Shown here: piece after piece, positions 55,903 to 62,976 of the stretch | Numbering within the stretch: the first letter of the stretch is position 1 | Layout of the letters: every line of letters begins with the position of its first letter | From: Corallococcus sp. EGB | Lineage (GTDB): Bacteria > Myxococcota > Myxococcia > Myxococcales > Myxococcaceae | DNA length: 64,000 nucleotides | NCBI RefSeq assembly: GCF_019968905.1 | Contig: NZ_CP079946.1 | Span: 1,798,001 to 1,862,000, forward strand | Reading direction: 5' to 3' | Program-made: the position numbers and the translations under genes | The notes under the pieces: generated by a model | What the model was told of the DNA's origin: nothing | Databases searched by the model: none | What the model saw: the letters and a program-made list of their open reading frames with translations, nothing else

Positions 55903-56302
55903 GGCGCTTCCTGGCCGGGGCCTTCTTGGCTGCGGCCTTCTTGGCGGCGGGAGCCTTCTTCGCGGCCTTCTTCATCGCCGCGCGGTTGGCGGCGTCCACG
56001 GCGCGGCGGGCCCAGGGCAGCAGCCGGCGGCCGTCGTCTTCCGCGTCGGCGGGCGGCGTCCAGTAGCTCATGGGCTGCTCCTTGCCCCGGCTCTGGTAGA
56101 TGAACGGGCGGCAGCCCTCGGCCTCGAAGGCGGGACGGGTGACCTCGTCCGTCTTCAGGTAGAGCTGGCCCTGGATGATGAGGCCGAACATCCGGCCGCC
56201 GAAGTACAGGCCCCAGCCGCCGAACATCGAGCGGGCTTGCACCGGGCCGAGCGGCTCCAGCAGTTCGACCGTGTACTCCATGAAGCTGTCCGTGCGGGGC
56301 AT
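55889..56302 (-). CDS. TfoX N-terminal domain protein with Lys/Ala-rich tail
   Basis: A 137-residue protein. Residues 1-100 are a TfoX/Sxy N-terminal domain ([55 protein letters not shown]). Residues about 104-137 are a histone-like tail of AAKKAP repeats ending RKRLKRS. TfoX/Sxy coordinates competence genes with CRP in gammaproteobacteria; stand-alone N-terminal domains elsewhere are uncharacterised. The added basic tail suggests nucleic-acid contact. It overlaps the acyl-CoA ligase tail-to-tail by 14 nt and is followed 10 nt upstream by the histidine kinase stop. Confidence 0.87.
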   Translation of the reverse strand: MPRTDSFMEYTVELLEPLGPVQARSMFGGWGLYFGGRMFGLIIQGQLYLKTDEVTRPAFEAEGCRPFIYQSRGKEQPMSYWTPPADAEDDGRRLLPWARRAVDAANRAAMKKAAKKAPAAKKAAAKKAPARKRLKRS

Positions 56303-56311
56303 GGGGCGGTC

Positions 56312-58312
56312 CTAGTCCAACGGCAGCTCGAAGTGGAAGGTCGCGCCATGGCCGGGCGTGCTGTCGACGCCCAGGGTCCCGCCGTGGGCCTGGATGAGCT
56401 GCTTCGCGATGTAGAGGCCGAGCCCCAGCCCGCTGGCCTCGTTCGCGGAGGTCGCCCGCTCGAACCGGACGAAGATGCGCTCGTGGTGTTCTGGCGGGAT
56501 GCCAGGGCCTTCGTCGCGAAGGCTGAAGTGGACCTGGTCCTGCCGCCGCTCGACCTTCACGTGCAGGGGTTTGCCCGGTGCGTACTTGAGGGCGTTGAGG
56601 AGGAGGTTCGTCAGCACCTGTTCGATGCGCGTGGTGTCGAGCCGGGCCACGATGCGGGGTTCGATGTCCTGCTCCAGCGTGCAGCCCGCTGCTTCCAACT
56701 GGGGCCCGAAGCGCTCCAGCACCTCCGCCGTCAACGCGGAGAAGTCCACCACGTCGAGTGTCATGGACAGCCTGCCGGAGCTGATGCGGGACACGTCCAG
56801 CATGTCGTTGACCAGCCGTCCCAGCCGGTCCACCTGGGCCAGCGTGCCGTCGATCATCCGCTTGAGCCGCTCCGGGGTGAACCCCGGCAGGCCCTGACCC
56901 TCGAAGAGCCGCTGGCTCATCTGCGACTGGAGCTTGAGCGTCGTCAGGGGCGTGTTGAGCTCGTGCGAGGCGATGCCCAGGAACACGTCCCTGGACAAGA
57001 TGGCCGCGCGCAGGTTCTCCGCCAGTTGTTCGAACTCGCGCTGCTCGTTGACCTGATCCGTCACCTCGTAGATGAGCACCAGGATGCCGTCGATGCGGCC
57101 CTCCGGGTCGCGCTTCGCCTGGTAGGTGAAGTTGATGAACATCTCCCGCGTGGTGCCGTCCGCCTGGACCATGGACGCGCGCTGCTTGGCGCCGTGGAAG
57201 CTCTGGCCCGTCAGGTAGACGCCGTCGAGGATCTCGTAATAGCCCTGGCCCTCCAGCTCCGGCAGCGCCTGCCGCACGGTCTTGTTCAGCAGGTCCTCCA
57301 CGGGCCGGCCGCTGAACAGCATGGACATGAAGGGCGCATTGGCGAAGGTGTAGACGTGGTGCGGCCCGCTGAGGATGGCGATGCCGAGCGGCGCCTGGAT
57401 GAGGAAGCTCTGGAACTCCTGGCGCGCGCGAAGGACCTCGGCTTCGGCGCGCTTGCGGTCGCTGATGTCGAGGGCCGCTCCGACGAACTGGAGGGCCCGG
57501 CCCTCGGCGTCGAAGGTCACCTGTCCGCGCGCCTCGATCCACCGGACGCGGTGCCCGGGCACCTCCACGACCCGGTGCTCCATGACGTAGCGGCCCTGGG
57601 CCCGCCCCGCCAGCGTGGCGGCGATGGCTTCACGCAGGGCCTCGCGCTCGTCGGGGTGGACGCAGCGGAGGACCTGCTCCAGGGTGAACATCCCGGGCTC
57701 CGGGAGGCCGAAGAGCCAGGCCATCCGCTCATCCACCTGCATCTGGCCATGGCGCACATCCAGCTCCCAGGTGCCCGCGCCGGAGGCCTCGACGACGCGG
57801 CGGAGCCGCTCCTGGCTGCGCTGCAAGGCCTGCTCGCCGAGCACCCGGGAGGTGGTCTCCGAGCAGATCGCCAGGATGCCGTGGATGTTCCCGGCGTCAT
57901 CGAAGGCGGGCGAGTAGCTGTAGGTCCAGTAGACGTTCTCGATGCGGCCGTTGCGGAAGATGGGGACGAGCTGATCCTCGCTCCAGCTGGGCCTTCCTTC
58001 GCGCATCACGTCTTCGAGCTGTTGACCGACGATGGGCCAGACCTCCGGCCAGACCTCGTCCGCGGTCTTCCCGAGCGCCTCGGGATGCTTGCCCCGTCCG
58101 AAGCTGGGAACGAAGGCATCGTTGTAGAGCTGGGTGAGCCGAGGGCCCCACATGAGGACCATGGGGTGGCGAGAGTGGAGCAGGGTCCGCACGAGGGTCC
58201 GCAGGGAGACGGGCCAGCCCTCCACGGGACCGAGCGGCGTGGCGGCCCAGTCCTTCCCTCGCATGCGGGCGGCCATCTCGCCGGGCCCGCTGAACAGTTC
58301 ATCCGCCTTCAC
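56312..58312 (-). CDS. Multi-PAS sensor histidine kinase
   Basis: A 666-residue soluble kinase. The N-terminus (WAATPLGPVEGWPVSLRTL near residue 23) is the PAS-like module typical of blue-light/GAF-type kinases. PAS domains follow at about 40-155, 170-290 and 305-430. The H-box is FLGIASHELNTPLTTLKLQ with His near 455, N-box NLLLNALKYA, G1 DEGPGIP and G2 ASGLGLGLYIAKQL. No membrane helix or receiver domain is present, and no response regulator is adjacent, so it is an orphan kinase. It is likely co-transcribed with the TfoX-domain gene, which starts 9 nt after its stop. Confidence 0.92.
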   Translation of the reverse strand: MKADELFSGPGEMAARMRGKDWAATPLGPVEGWPVSLRTLVRTLLHSRHPMVLMWGPRLTQLYNDAFVPSFGRGKHPEALGKTADEVWPEVWPIVGQQLEDVMREGRPSWSEDQLVPIFRNGRIENVYWTYSYSPAFDDAGNIHGILAICSETTSRVLGEQALQRSQERLRRVVEASGAGTWELDVRHGQMQVDERMAWLFGLPEPGMFTLEQVLRCVHPDEREALREAIAATLAGRAQGRYVMEHRVVEVPGHRVRWIEARGQVTFDAEGRALQFVGAALDISDRKRAEAEVLRARQEFQSFLIQAPLGIAILSGPHHVYTFANAPFMSMLFSGRPVEDLLNKTVRQALPELEGQGYYEILDGVYLTGQSFHGAKQRASMVQADGTTREMFINFTYQAKRDPEGRIDGILVLIYEVTDQVNEQREFEQLAENLRAAILSRDVFLGIASHELNTPLTTLKLQSQMSQRLFEGQGLPGFTPERLKRMIDGTLAQVDRLGRLVNDMLDVSRISSGRLSMTLDVVDFSALTAEVLERFGPQLEAAGCTLEQDIEPRIVARLDTTRIEQVLTNLLLNALKYAPGKPLHVKVERRQDQVHFSLRDEGPGIPPEHHERIFVRFERATSANEASGLGLGLYIAKQLIQAHGGTLGVDSTPGHGATFHFELPLD

Positions 58313-58387
58313 GTGCTCCGGCTCCCGGTGTCCACCTGAGGGAAGGCGTCATAGGTGAACACCCGGCCGGGAAAGCAGCGGACGCGG

Positions 58388-58420
58388 CAACATCCAGGGC
58401 GGGTGGGGCCCCGGATGTTG
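58388..58420 (-). terminator. Stem-loop after immunity gene
   Basis: Arms CAACATCC and GGATGTTG with an inner GCCC/GGGC extension begin 6 nt after the immunity gene stop (58427). There is no clear T-run. It probably marks the end of the toxin-immunity transcript before the kinase gene. Confidence 0.55.
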
Positions 58421-58426
58421 AGCGCA

Positions 58427-58996
58427 TTACACCTCCGTGAAGTACATGCCGGTAGCACCGGTGCGCTCCAGTGCTGCCTTGAGGTCCTCGGAGACGATGA
58501 GCGAGACATTCCAGCCCCAGGGGCGGAAGATCTTCGCGTCACCCACCTTCGACTTGTCGATGCGCAGGATGTCCACGGAGCGGTATTCGCCGATCCGCCA
58601 AGGCTGACCGTGCCGGGGCTCCCAGAACCGGACTCCTTTGGATGCCTGCTCGTCAATGCAGCGGATGACGCGAGGGGTGACGAGGATGACGTACTGATCC
58701 GGGTGCTTGGGAATGGTGACAGGGAGGAGTTGCACCTCATCCGCCGCGCGTTCCGCCAGGAGCGTCGCGAGCTTGATGTGAACGACCGGGACCATGCTCA
58801 GCCCCGCCATCGAGAAATCCCGAGGCTTCCCAGGCTCCATGATGGGGACTCGAAGCGGCCCCGTTGGTTCGACAGGTTTGCCAGTCCTGAGGCGCCAGGC
58901 GTTGTCGACCTCCACTCCGTTCTTGTCGACCGGATCATCCAGGTACCAGTACCCCTCGAGGGGGTCGCCATGCAGTTCGAAGAAACGATCAGCCAT
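58427..58996 (-). CDS. Imm11 (DUF1629)-type immunity protein, SitI-like
   Basis: A 189-residue protein starting 10 nt after the toxin gene, with GAGG 9 nt before the ATG. It begins MADRFFELHGDPLEGYWYLD and contains FSMAGLSMVPVVHIKLATLL, YVILVTPRVIRCIDEQASKG and IFRPWGWNVSLIVSEDLKAAL. These are the features of the imm11 family that accompanies myxobacterial polymorphic toxins. It should bind and neutralise the AHH nuclease domain encoded upstream, protecting the producing strain. Codon use is somewhat less GC-biased than in housekeeping genes, typical of exchangeable toxin cassettes. Confidence 0.8.
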   Translation of the reverse strand: MADRFFELHGDPLEGYWYLDDPVDKNGVEVDNAWRLRTGKPVEPTGPLRVPIMEPGKPRDFSMAGLSMVPVVHIKLATLLAERAADEVQLLPVTIPKHPDQYVILVTPRVIRCIDEQASKGVRFWEPRHGQPWRIGEYRSVDILRIDKSKVGDAKIFRPWGWNVSLIVSEDLKAALERTGATGMYFTEV

Positions 58997-59006
58997 GGTG
59001 ATTGCC

Positions 59007-60335
59007 TCAACGTCCGGGGCGGGTGGTCAGCAGCCTGTTCAGTTCAGTGCCTGGAGTGTTGGCTTCTTCAGCAAGTTCCCTGAGTGCGCCAGTCAGTGCC
59101 TCGCGGCATTGGACGACGGTTCTGCACTGCTCGGTGGCGTCCAGGAGGTGCCTCATGACACGTCGATGATACTCGGCAGGATGAGGCCCTCTGTGGCCCG
59201 GGACTTCGACGATGTTCTCCGGGTCCTTCAGTTCCATCCCAGCCTTCTTGAAGAGCTTTCGGAAGAGTGGAGTCCACGGTCCACCAGTCTTCGAAGACTT
59301 CTCATTGCGGATGGTGGCCAGGTGGTGCTGCTGCGGCTTCCCGGGCCGCGATGACATGGCCACCGCATTGGGCGCCAGCGCGAGGGTGAAACCGTCGGCC
59401 GTCATCGCCACGGAGCGCACGCCTCCGAGCGACACGAACTGGAGGCCCGCTTGTGTCTCCACGGCGACGGACGCCTGCGCGGAGCCGGGCAGGGTGGGCG
59501 CCTTCATCGCGAGCCCCGCCGTGTTGCCAATCGCCGCCGTGGCCAGCATCACGAAGACGCGCGCGGCGTTCCTTCCCAGCACTTCTCCGTAGATTTCGCC
59601 TGCGTCACGTACCTGGAAGAACGTCGTCGCCTGGTCCACGCGGCGTACCAGCGTCACCCATCCATCGAGGATGCTCCACACGGTGTCCACGCCCAGGTAT
59701 GCCATCGCCGTGGCCGTGATGAGCGCGGCGAGGCCCTTGGACACCGGCTCCGGCATGGCCCAGAGCAGCAGGTACATGGTTACGGTGGAGGTCAGCGTGG
59801 CCATGACAGCCTGTGGGCTCACGACACCCTCAAGTGCTTCAGCCGTCTCGTTCCAGACGGAGTCCATGGCGATGGCCATGGCCAGTGCATAGCGGCCGTC
59901 GCTGCCCAGCAAGGGGCCTTCGTCCAGCAGGCGCAAACAGTCTCCTGACTGCTTGCGCCGCTTCTCGCACCATTGCTTGTAGCCACGCGTCAGGTCGTCC
60001 GACGCTTCGAGCAGGCGCAGGTCGCGAGCTTCCTCTTCACCCAGCGGAACGATTCGCCGCGTCCGCTCGCGGAAGGCGAAGAGACCGCTGCGCTCCGGCA
60101 GGCCGAACAGCTCGCGAGCTTGCCGCAAGGGATGGGCTGAGGGCCGCACGTCCCTCGCGAGCGTCCTCACGACCTTCGCGAATTCGTCCTCGTCCAGCCG
60201 GGCTTCGGAGGGCGACGCGCCTTCCTCCTCCCGAGGCGTGACGACGACTCGCTCGCCGTTGTCCATCTCCAGGCGCACGACCCGCGTCGTCGCGCAGCGG
60301 AGGCCCACAATCCCAAGAGCAGCGCCCAACACAGC
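59007..60335 (-). CDS. SitA-like polymorphic lipoprotein toxin with C-terminal AHH nuclease domain
   Basis: A protein of about 442 residues. The N-terminus has a hydrophobic stretch ending GLRCATTRVVRL, a lipobox-like Cys followed by the CATTRVVRL segment seen in myxobacterial SitA-type toxins (recalled from the family). The middle holds two or three hydrophobic helices (VMATLTSTVTMYLLLWAMP, ARVFVMLATAAIGNTAGLAM). Residues about 340-420 are an AHH HNH/EndoVII nuclease (QQHHLATIRNEKS, then VEVPGHRGPHPAEYHRRV with the paired His). GTG 60335 is the first in-frame start. An ATG at 60343 with a better ribosome site is in another frame and would need one base added in the CCC at 60312-60314. Confidence 0.82.
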   Translation of the reverse strand, partial: AVLGAALGIVGLRCATTRVVRLEMDNGERVVVTPREEEGASPSEARLDEDEFAKVVRTLARDVRPSAHPLRQARELFGLPERSGLFAFRERTRRIVPLGEEEARDLRLLEASDDLTRGYKQWCEKRRKQSGDCLRLLDEGPLLGSDGRYALAMAIAMDSVWNETAEALEGVVSPQAVMATLTSTVTMYLLLWAMPEPVSKGLAALITATAMAYLGVDTVWSILDGWVTLVRRVDQATTFFQVRDAGEIYGEVLGRNAARVFVMLATAAIGNTAGLAMKAPTLPGSAQASVAVETQAGLQFVSLGGVRSVAMTADGFTLALAPNAVAMSSRPGKPQQHHLATIRNEKSSKTGGPWTPLFRKLFKKAGMELKDPENIVEVPGHRGPHPAEYHRRVMRHLLDATEQCRTVVQCREALTGALRELAEEANTPGTELNRLLTTRPGR

Positions 60336-60350
60336 CGCGTCATGTCACCC

Positions 60351-61667
60351 TCAGTCCTCCGTCAACAGGAGGCTCCAGAGCAGCACCTTCTTCTTGCCGG
60401 GCGGCCGGTGCAGGCAGCGCAGCGGGCCGTCCTGGGACGCCACGAAGACGATGGCTCCGGAGTGCTGGTTGGCGAAGACGGCCGCGGCCCGGTGACGTGA
60501 GCCGTGCTGGTTGATGGGGTAGTGCGGCCCGGGACGTCCCTGGAGCGTGCGCGCCTCGAAGACCTGCGGCGGACCGCTGCGCGGGATGGCGATCTGATAC
60601 CCCGCGCAGAGCACCTCCAGCTCCGGCCCCATCACCAGCGCGTTGTCCACCGCGGTGAACTGCCCGATGCTCTCCACCAGCGCCTGGAAGTCGCTCTCCG
60701 TCGCCTTGTCGTCGTGCTCGGCGGCGGCCTTCTTCAGCTCCGGATCCTCTTCCTCCTCCGCCGCCTTGCCGGCCTCCGCCTGCCACGCGCCGTTGATGAG
60801 GTCCGCCCGCGCCTGCACGAAGCGCTGCAACCGCTGGCGCAGGAGCGACCCCTGCTCCGGCGGCAGGACGTACTTGCCTCGCGTGCGGAAGCGCTCCACG
60901 TCGTGCTGCTTGGGCAGGAACGCGATGAGCCCGCCGTGGTGCAGCCCGGCCATCCTCCGGATGAGCCCCTGCACCGCGTTGGACACGTACCACTCGCGGT
61001 TGCCGCCCATCAGCGGCTGCACCTTGGGCAGGGACTCCACCAGCGTGGAGCACATCTCCATCAGCGCCGCGCGCACCGCGCTGTCCTCGTGGAAGAGCAG
61101 GTCGTGCAACGCCACGCGCCGGCCCGGCGGCACCGGCGCGCCCTGCTCGTAGCGGAACACCTCGCGCCCCTGCGTGCTCACCACCAGGTGACCCGGCTCC
61201 GGCGCGTGGAGGATGAAGACGTCCTCCTCTCCCTCCGCGTGGAACTCCGTGTACTCCACCCGGCGCGCCAGCCCCTGGATGCGCAGCTTGCCCTCGCGCG
61301 GCCCCACCACCACCGCCGTGCGCGGCAGGTTCGCCGCGGGCGCCAGCTTCACCAGCGCCTCCACGCTGAAGTCCGTGATGCTGGACTTGGGCTCCAGGGG
61401 CAGCGTCTCCCACGCCTGACGTTTGCCCTTCTGGCCTCCGACGTAGACCGTCTCGCGCACCGCCTGCAGGCCCTGCAACCCTTGCGCGTGGTACGCGATG
61501 CGCACGCGCGTGGCCTCGCCCTCCTCCCGACCCAGGCTCGCGAAGAACACCGTGTCCGCCAGGACGACCAGCAACTTCAGCGTTGGCTCGGCGAGCGGCG
61601 TCTTGGCGAACTGCCGGAGCCACCCGCGCAGGGCTTCTCCGGGATATTGCAGGCCGGGTTCATCCAT
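60351..61667 (-). CDS. DAC-related sensor protein (DACNV-like)
   Basis: A protein of about 438 residues. The C-terminal third resembles the DisA/DAC nucleotidyltransferase fold: AVDNALVMGPELEVLCAGYQI near residue 345, where catalytic DACs have DGALV, then HGSRHRAAAVFANQHSGAIV near 390, matching the GTRHRA motif. The changed DGA motif suggests a non-cyclising nucleotide sensor, as proposed for DACNV domains. An N-terminal domain (residues 1-200) is of unknown type, and an acidic Lys/Glu linker lies near 310-330. ATG 61667 is chosen; ATG 61778 would add 37 residues. It precedes the SitA-like toxin by 15 nt, so read-through is possible. Confidence 0.72.
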   Translation of the reverse strand: MDEPGLQYPGEALRGWLRQFAKTPLAEPTLKLLVVLADTVFFASLGREEGEATRVRIAYHAQGLQGLQAVRETVYVGGQKGKRQAWETLPLEPKSSITDFSVEALVKLAPAANLPRTAVVVGPREGKLRIQGLARRVEYTEFHAEGEEDVFILHAPEPGHLVVSTQGREVFRYEQGAPVPPGRRVALHDLLFHEDSAVRAALMEMCSTLVESLPKVQPLMGGNREWYVSNAVQGLIRRMAGLHHGGLIAFLPKQHDVERFRTRGKYVLPPEQGSLLRQRLQRFVQARADLINGAWQAEAGKAAEEEEDPELKKAAAEHDDKATESDFQALVESIGQFTAVDNALVMGPELEVLCAGYQIAIPRSGPPQVFEARTLQGRPGPHYPINQHGSRHRAAAVFANQHSGAIVFVASQDGPLRCLHRPPGKKKVLLWSLLLTED

Positions 61668-61827
61668 CGGGCGGGCAGCATAATCACGGCGCCTCGCTTC
61701 CCGGAGGAAGTCGCGCACGCGCCGCGATGCGGCGTCCAGTTCCCGCCACGCGTCACGCGCGCATCCGGCCTGTAGCAAGGGTGTCGTGACAAAGGGGCTC
61801 GCGTCCCCCGCGAGCTGAGCGTTTGCC

Positions 61828-62130
61828 TCATTCCTCGATGGGCGGCTGGAGCGTGCCGAACCGCTCGATGCCCTGGTCCAGCGCGGAGCGCACCGCGTGC
61901 AGCAGGGCGCCGTCCGACATCCTCCGCACCAGGACGATGCCCGGCGCCACGTAGGACGGTGCTCCGCCCAGCCGGGCCTCCAGCGCGTTCAGGGTCAGCA
62001 CGGTGAGCGCGAAGCGGCGCCCATCGCGCAGCCGGACCACCAGGTCGCGGGAGCCCTCGAAGTGCAGCGCCCGGCTCTCCGCGACGAGCAGGGAGGCGAT
62101 CCGCTCGTCCTCCGTATCGATGGACCGCAT
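61828..62130 (-). CDS. Small hypothetical protein
   Basis: A 100-residue acidic protein from ATG 62130; ATG 62160 is an alternative. It has an alternating pattern (RIASLLVAESRALHFEGSRD, LVVRLRDGRRFALTVLTLNA, YVAPGIVLVRRMSDGALLHA), suggesting a small alpha/beta fold. No family is recognised. Codon bias and an undisturbed frame support coding. It is divergent from the DedA-type gene by 194 nt and 160 nt upstream of the DACNV-like gene; no shared role is evident. Confidence 0.6.
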   Translation of the reverse strand: MRSIDTEDERIASLLVAESRALHFEGSRDLVVRLRDGRRFALTVLTLNALEARLGGAPSYVAPGIVLVRRMSDGALLHAVRSALDQGIERFGTLQPPIEE

Positions 62131-62324
62131 GCCTGACCGTTCGTGCGTCGAGCGTCGCATTGCGGGGACGATGGTGACCCCTACCCGCGCCTACAACCCC
62201 TGCCGGTGGATGGGCCGCGCCGCCGGACAGCCTCCGGCCCCGGTGGACAGGGTGGGCGGGCAGGGGAGCGGCGACGACGGACAAGACGAACGCCCCGTGC
62301 AGGGTGTATGGCCCCTGGCCTCCC

Positions 62325-62798
62325 ATGCCCGCCGAGCCGTCCACCCTGTCCACCTGGGGCCTTCCCGGGATGTTCTTCGTCGCCATGCTGGCGGGCTCCG
62401 TCGTGCCGGTGCCCTCCGAGGCGATGCTCGCCACGCTCATCTACAACGGCGCGCCGCCGCTGACGGCCACCGTGGTGGCCACCGTGGGCAACGTGCTGGG
62501 CGCCGTGACGCTCTACATCCTGGGCCAGTGGGTGTCGCGCGGCGGTGGCGGGGCCGTGGGGCGCTGGGTGGCGCGCCGCCGGGAGAAGGAAGGCCCGCGC
62601 ATGGCGCGCGTGGAGGCGAACCTGCGCAACTGGGGCGCGCCCGCGCTGCTCATGTCGTGGCTGCCCATCCTGGGGGACGCGTTCGTGCTCGCGGGTGGCT
62701 TCGTGGGCGTGCGGCCCGTGCCCTTCGTCTTCTTCGTCACCCTGGGCAAGGGCCTGCGCTACGCCTTCGTCGCGCTGTCCACCACGGCCGCCATGTAA
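62325..62798 (+). CDS. DedA/YqaA-type (VTT domain) membrane protein
   Basis: A 157-residue inner-membrane protein with about four hydrophobic segments. LPGMFFVAMLAGSVVPVPSE near residue 12 and TVVATVGNVLGAVTLYILGQ near 48 are typical of the YqaA branch of the DedA/VTT family (short members of about 140-160 residues). WLPILGDAFVLAGGFVGVRP near 106 contains the conserved Asp/Gly turn. Family members act as undecaprenyl-phosphate or phospholipid scramblases or affect envelope stability. ATG 62325 is preferred to GTG 62304. Confidence 0.83.
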   Translation: MPAEPSTLSTWGLPGMFFVAMLAGSVVPVPSEAMLATLIYNGAPPLTATVVATVGNVLGAVTLYILGQWVSRGGGGAVGRWVARRREKEGPRMARVEANLRNWGAPALLMSWLPILGDAFVLAGGFVGVRPVPFVFFVTLGKGLRYAFVALSTTAAM

Positions 62799-62942
62799 CA
62801 ATGCGTAACATTGCGTGCGCTCCGAGGACGGGATGCGCCGCTCACGCAACGTTTCGAGGAATGTGACGGATAAACGGCGGTGGCGTCGTGTACGCGGAAT
62901 ACTGCGTCCGCGGCCCTGCCGTGACGTCCCTGAACCTCTACA

Positions 62943-62963
62943 GCTCCCGGGTTTACCGGGAGC
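62943..62963 (+). promoter_or_regulatory. Perfect hairpin in the 5' leader of the phosphodiesterase-fold lipoprotein gene
   Basis: Arms GCTCCCGG and CCGGGAGC with loop GTTTA, ending 13 nt before the GTG start. The 3' arm contains GGAG, so folding could hide part of the ribosome site; alternatively it may be an mRNA stabiliser. Confidence 0.5.
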
Positions 62964-62976
62964 AGGATGAAACATT

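Noticed and set aside
62795-62814. Two 10-nt direct repeats GTAACAATGC/GTAACATTGC at the DedA-type gene stop
   Set aside because: Too short and overlapping the stop codon; no other copies seen nearby to suggest an element end or attachment site.
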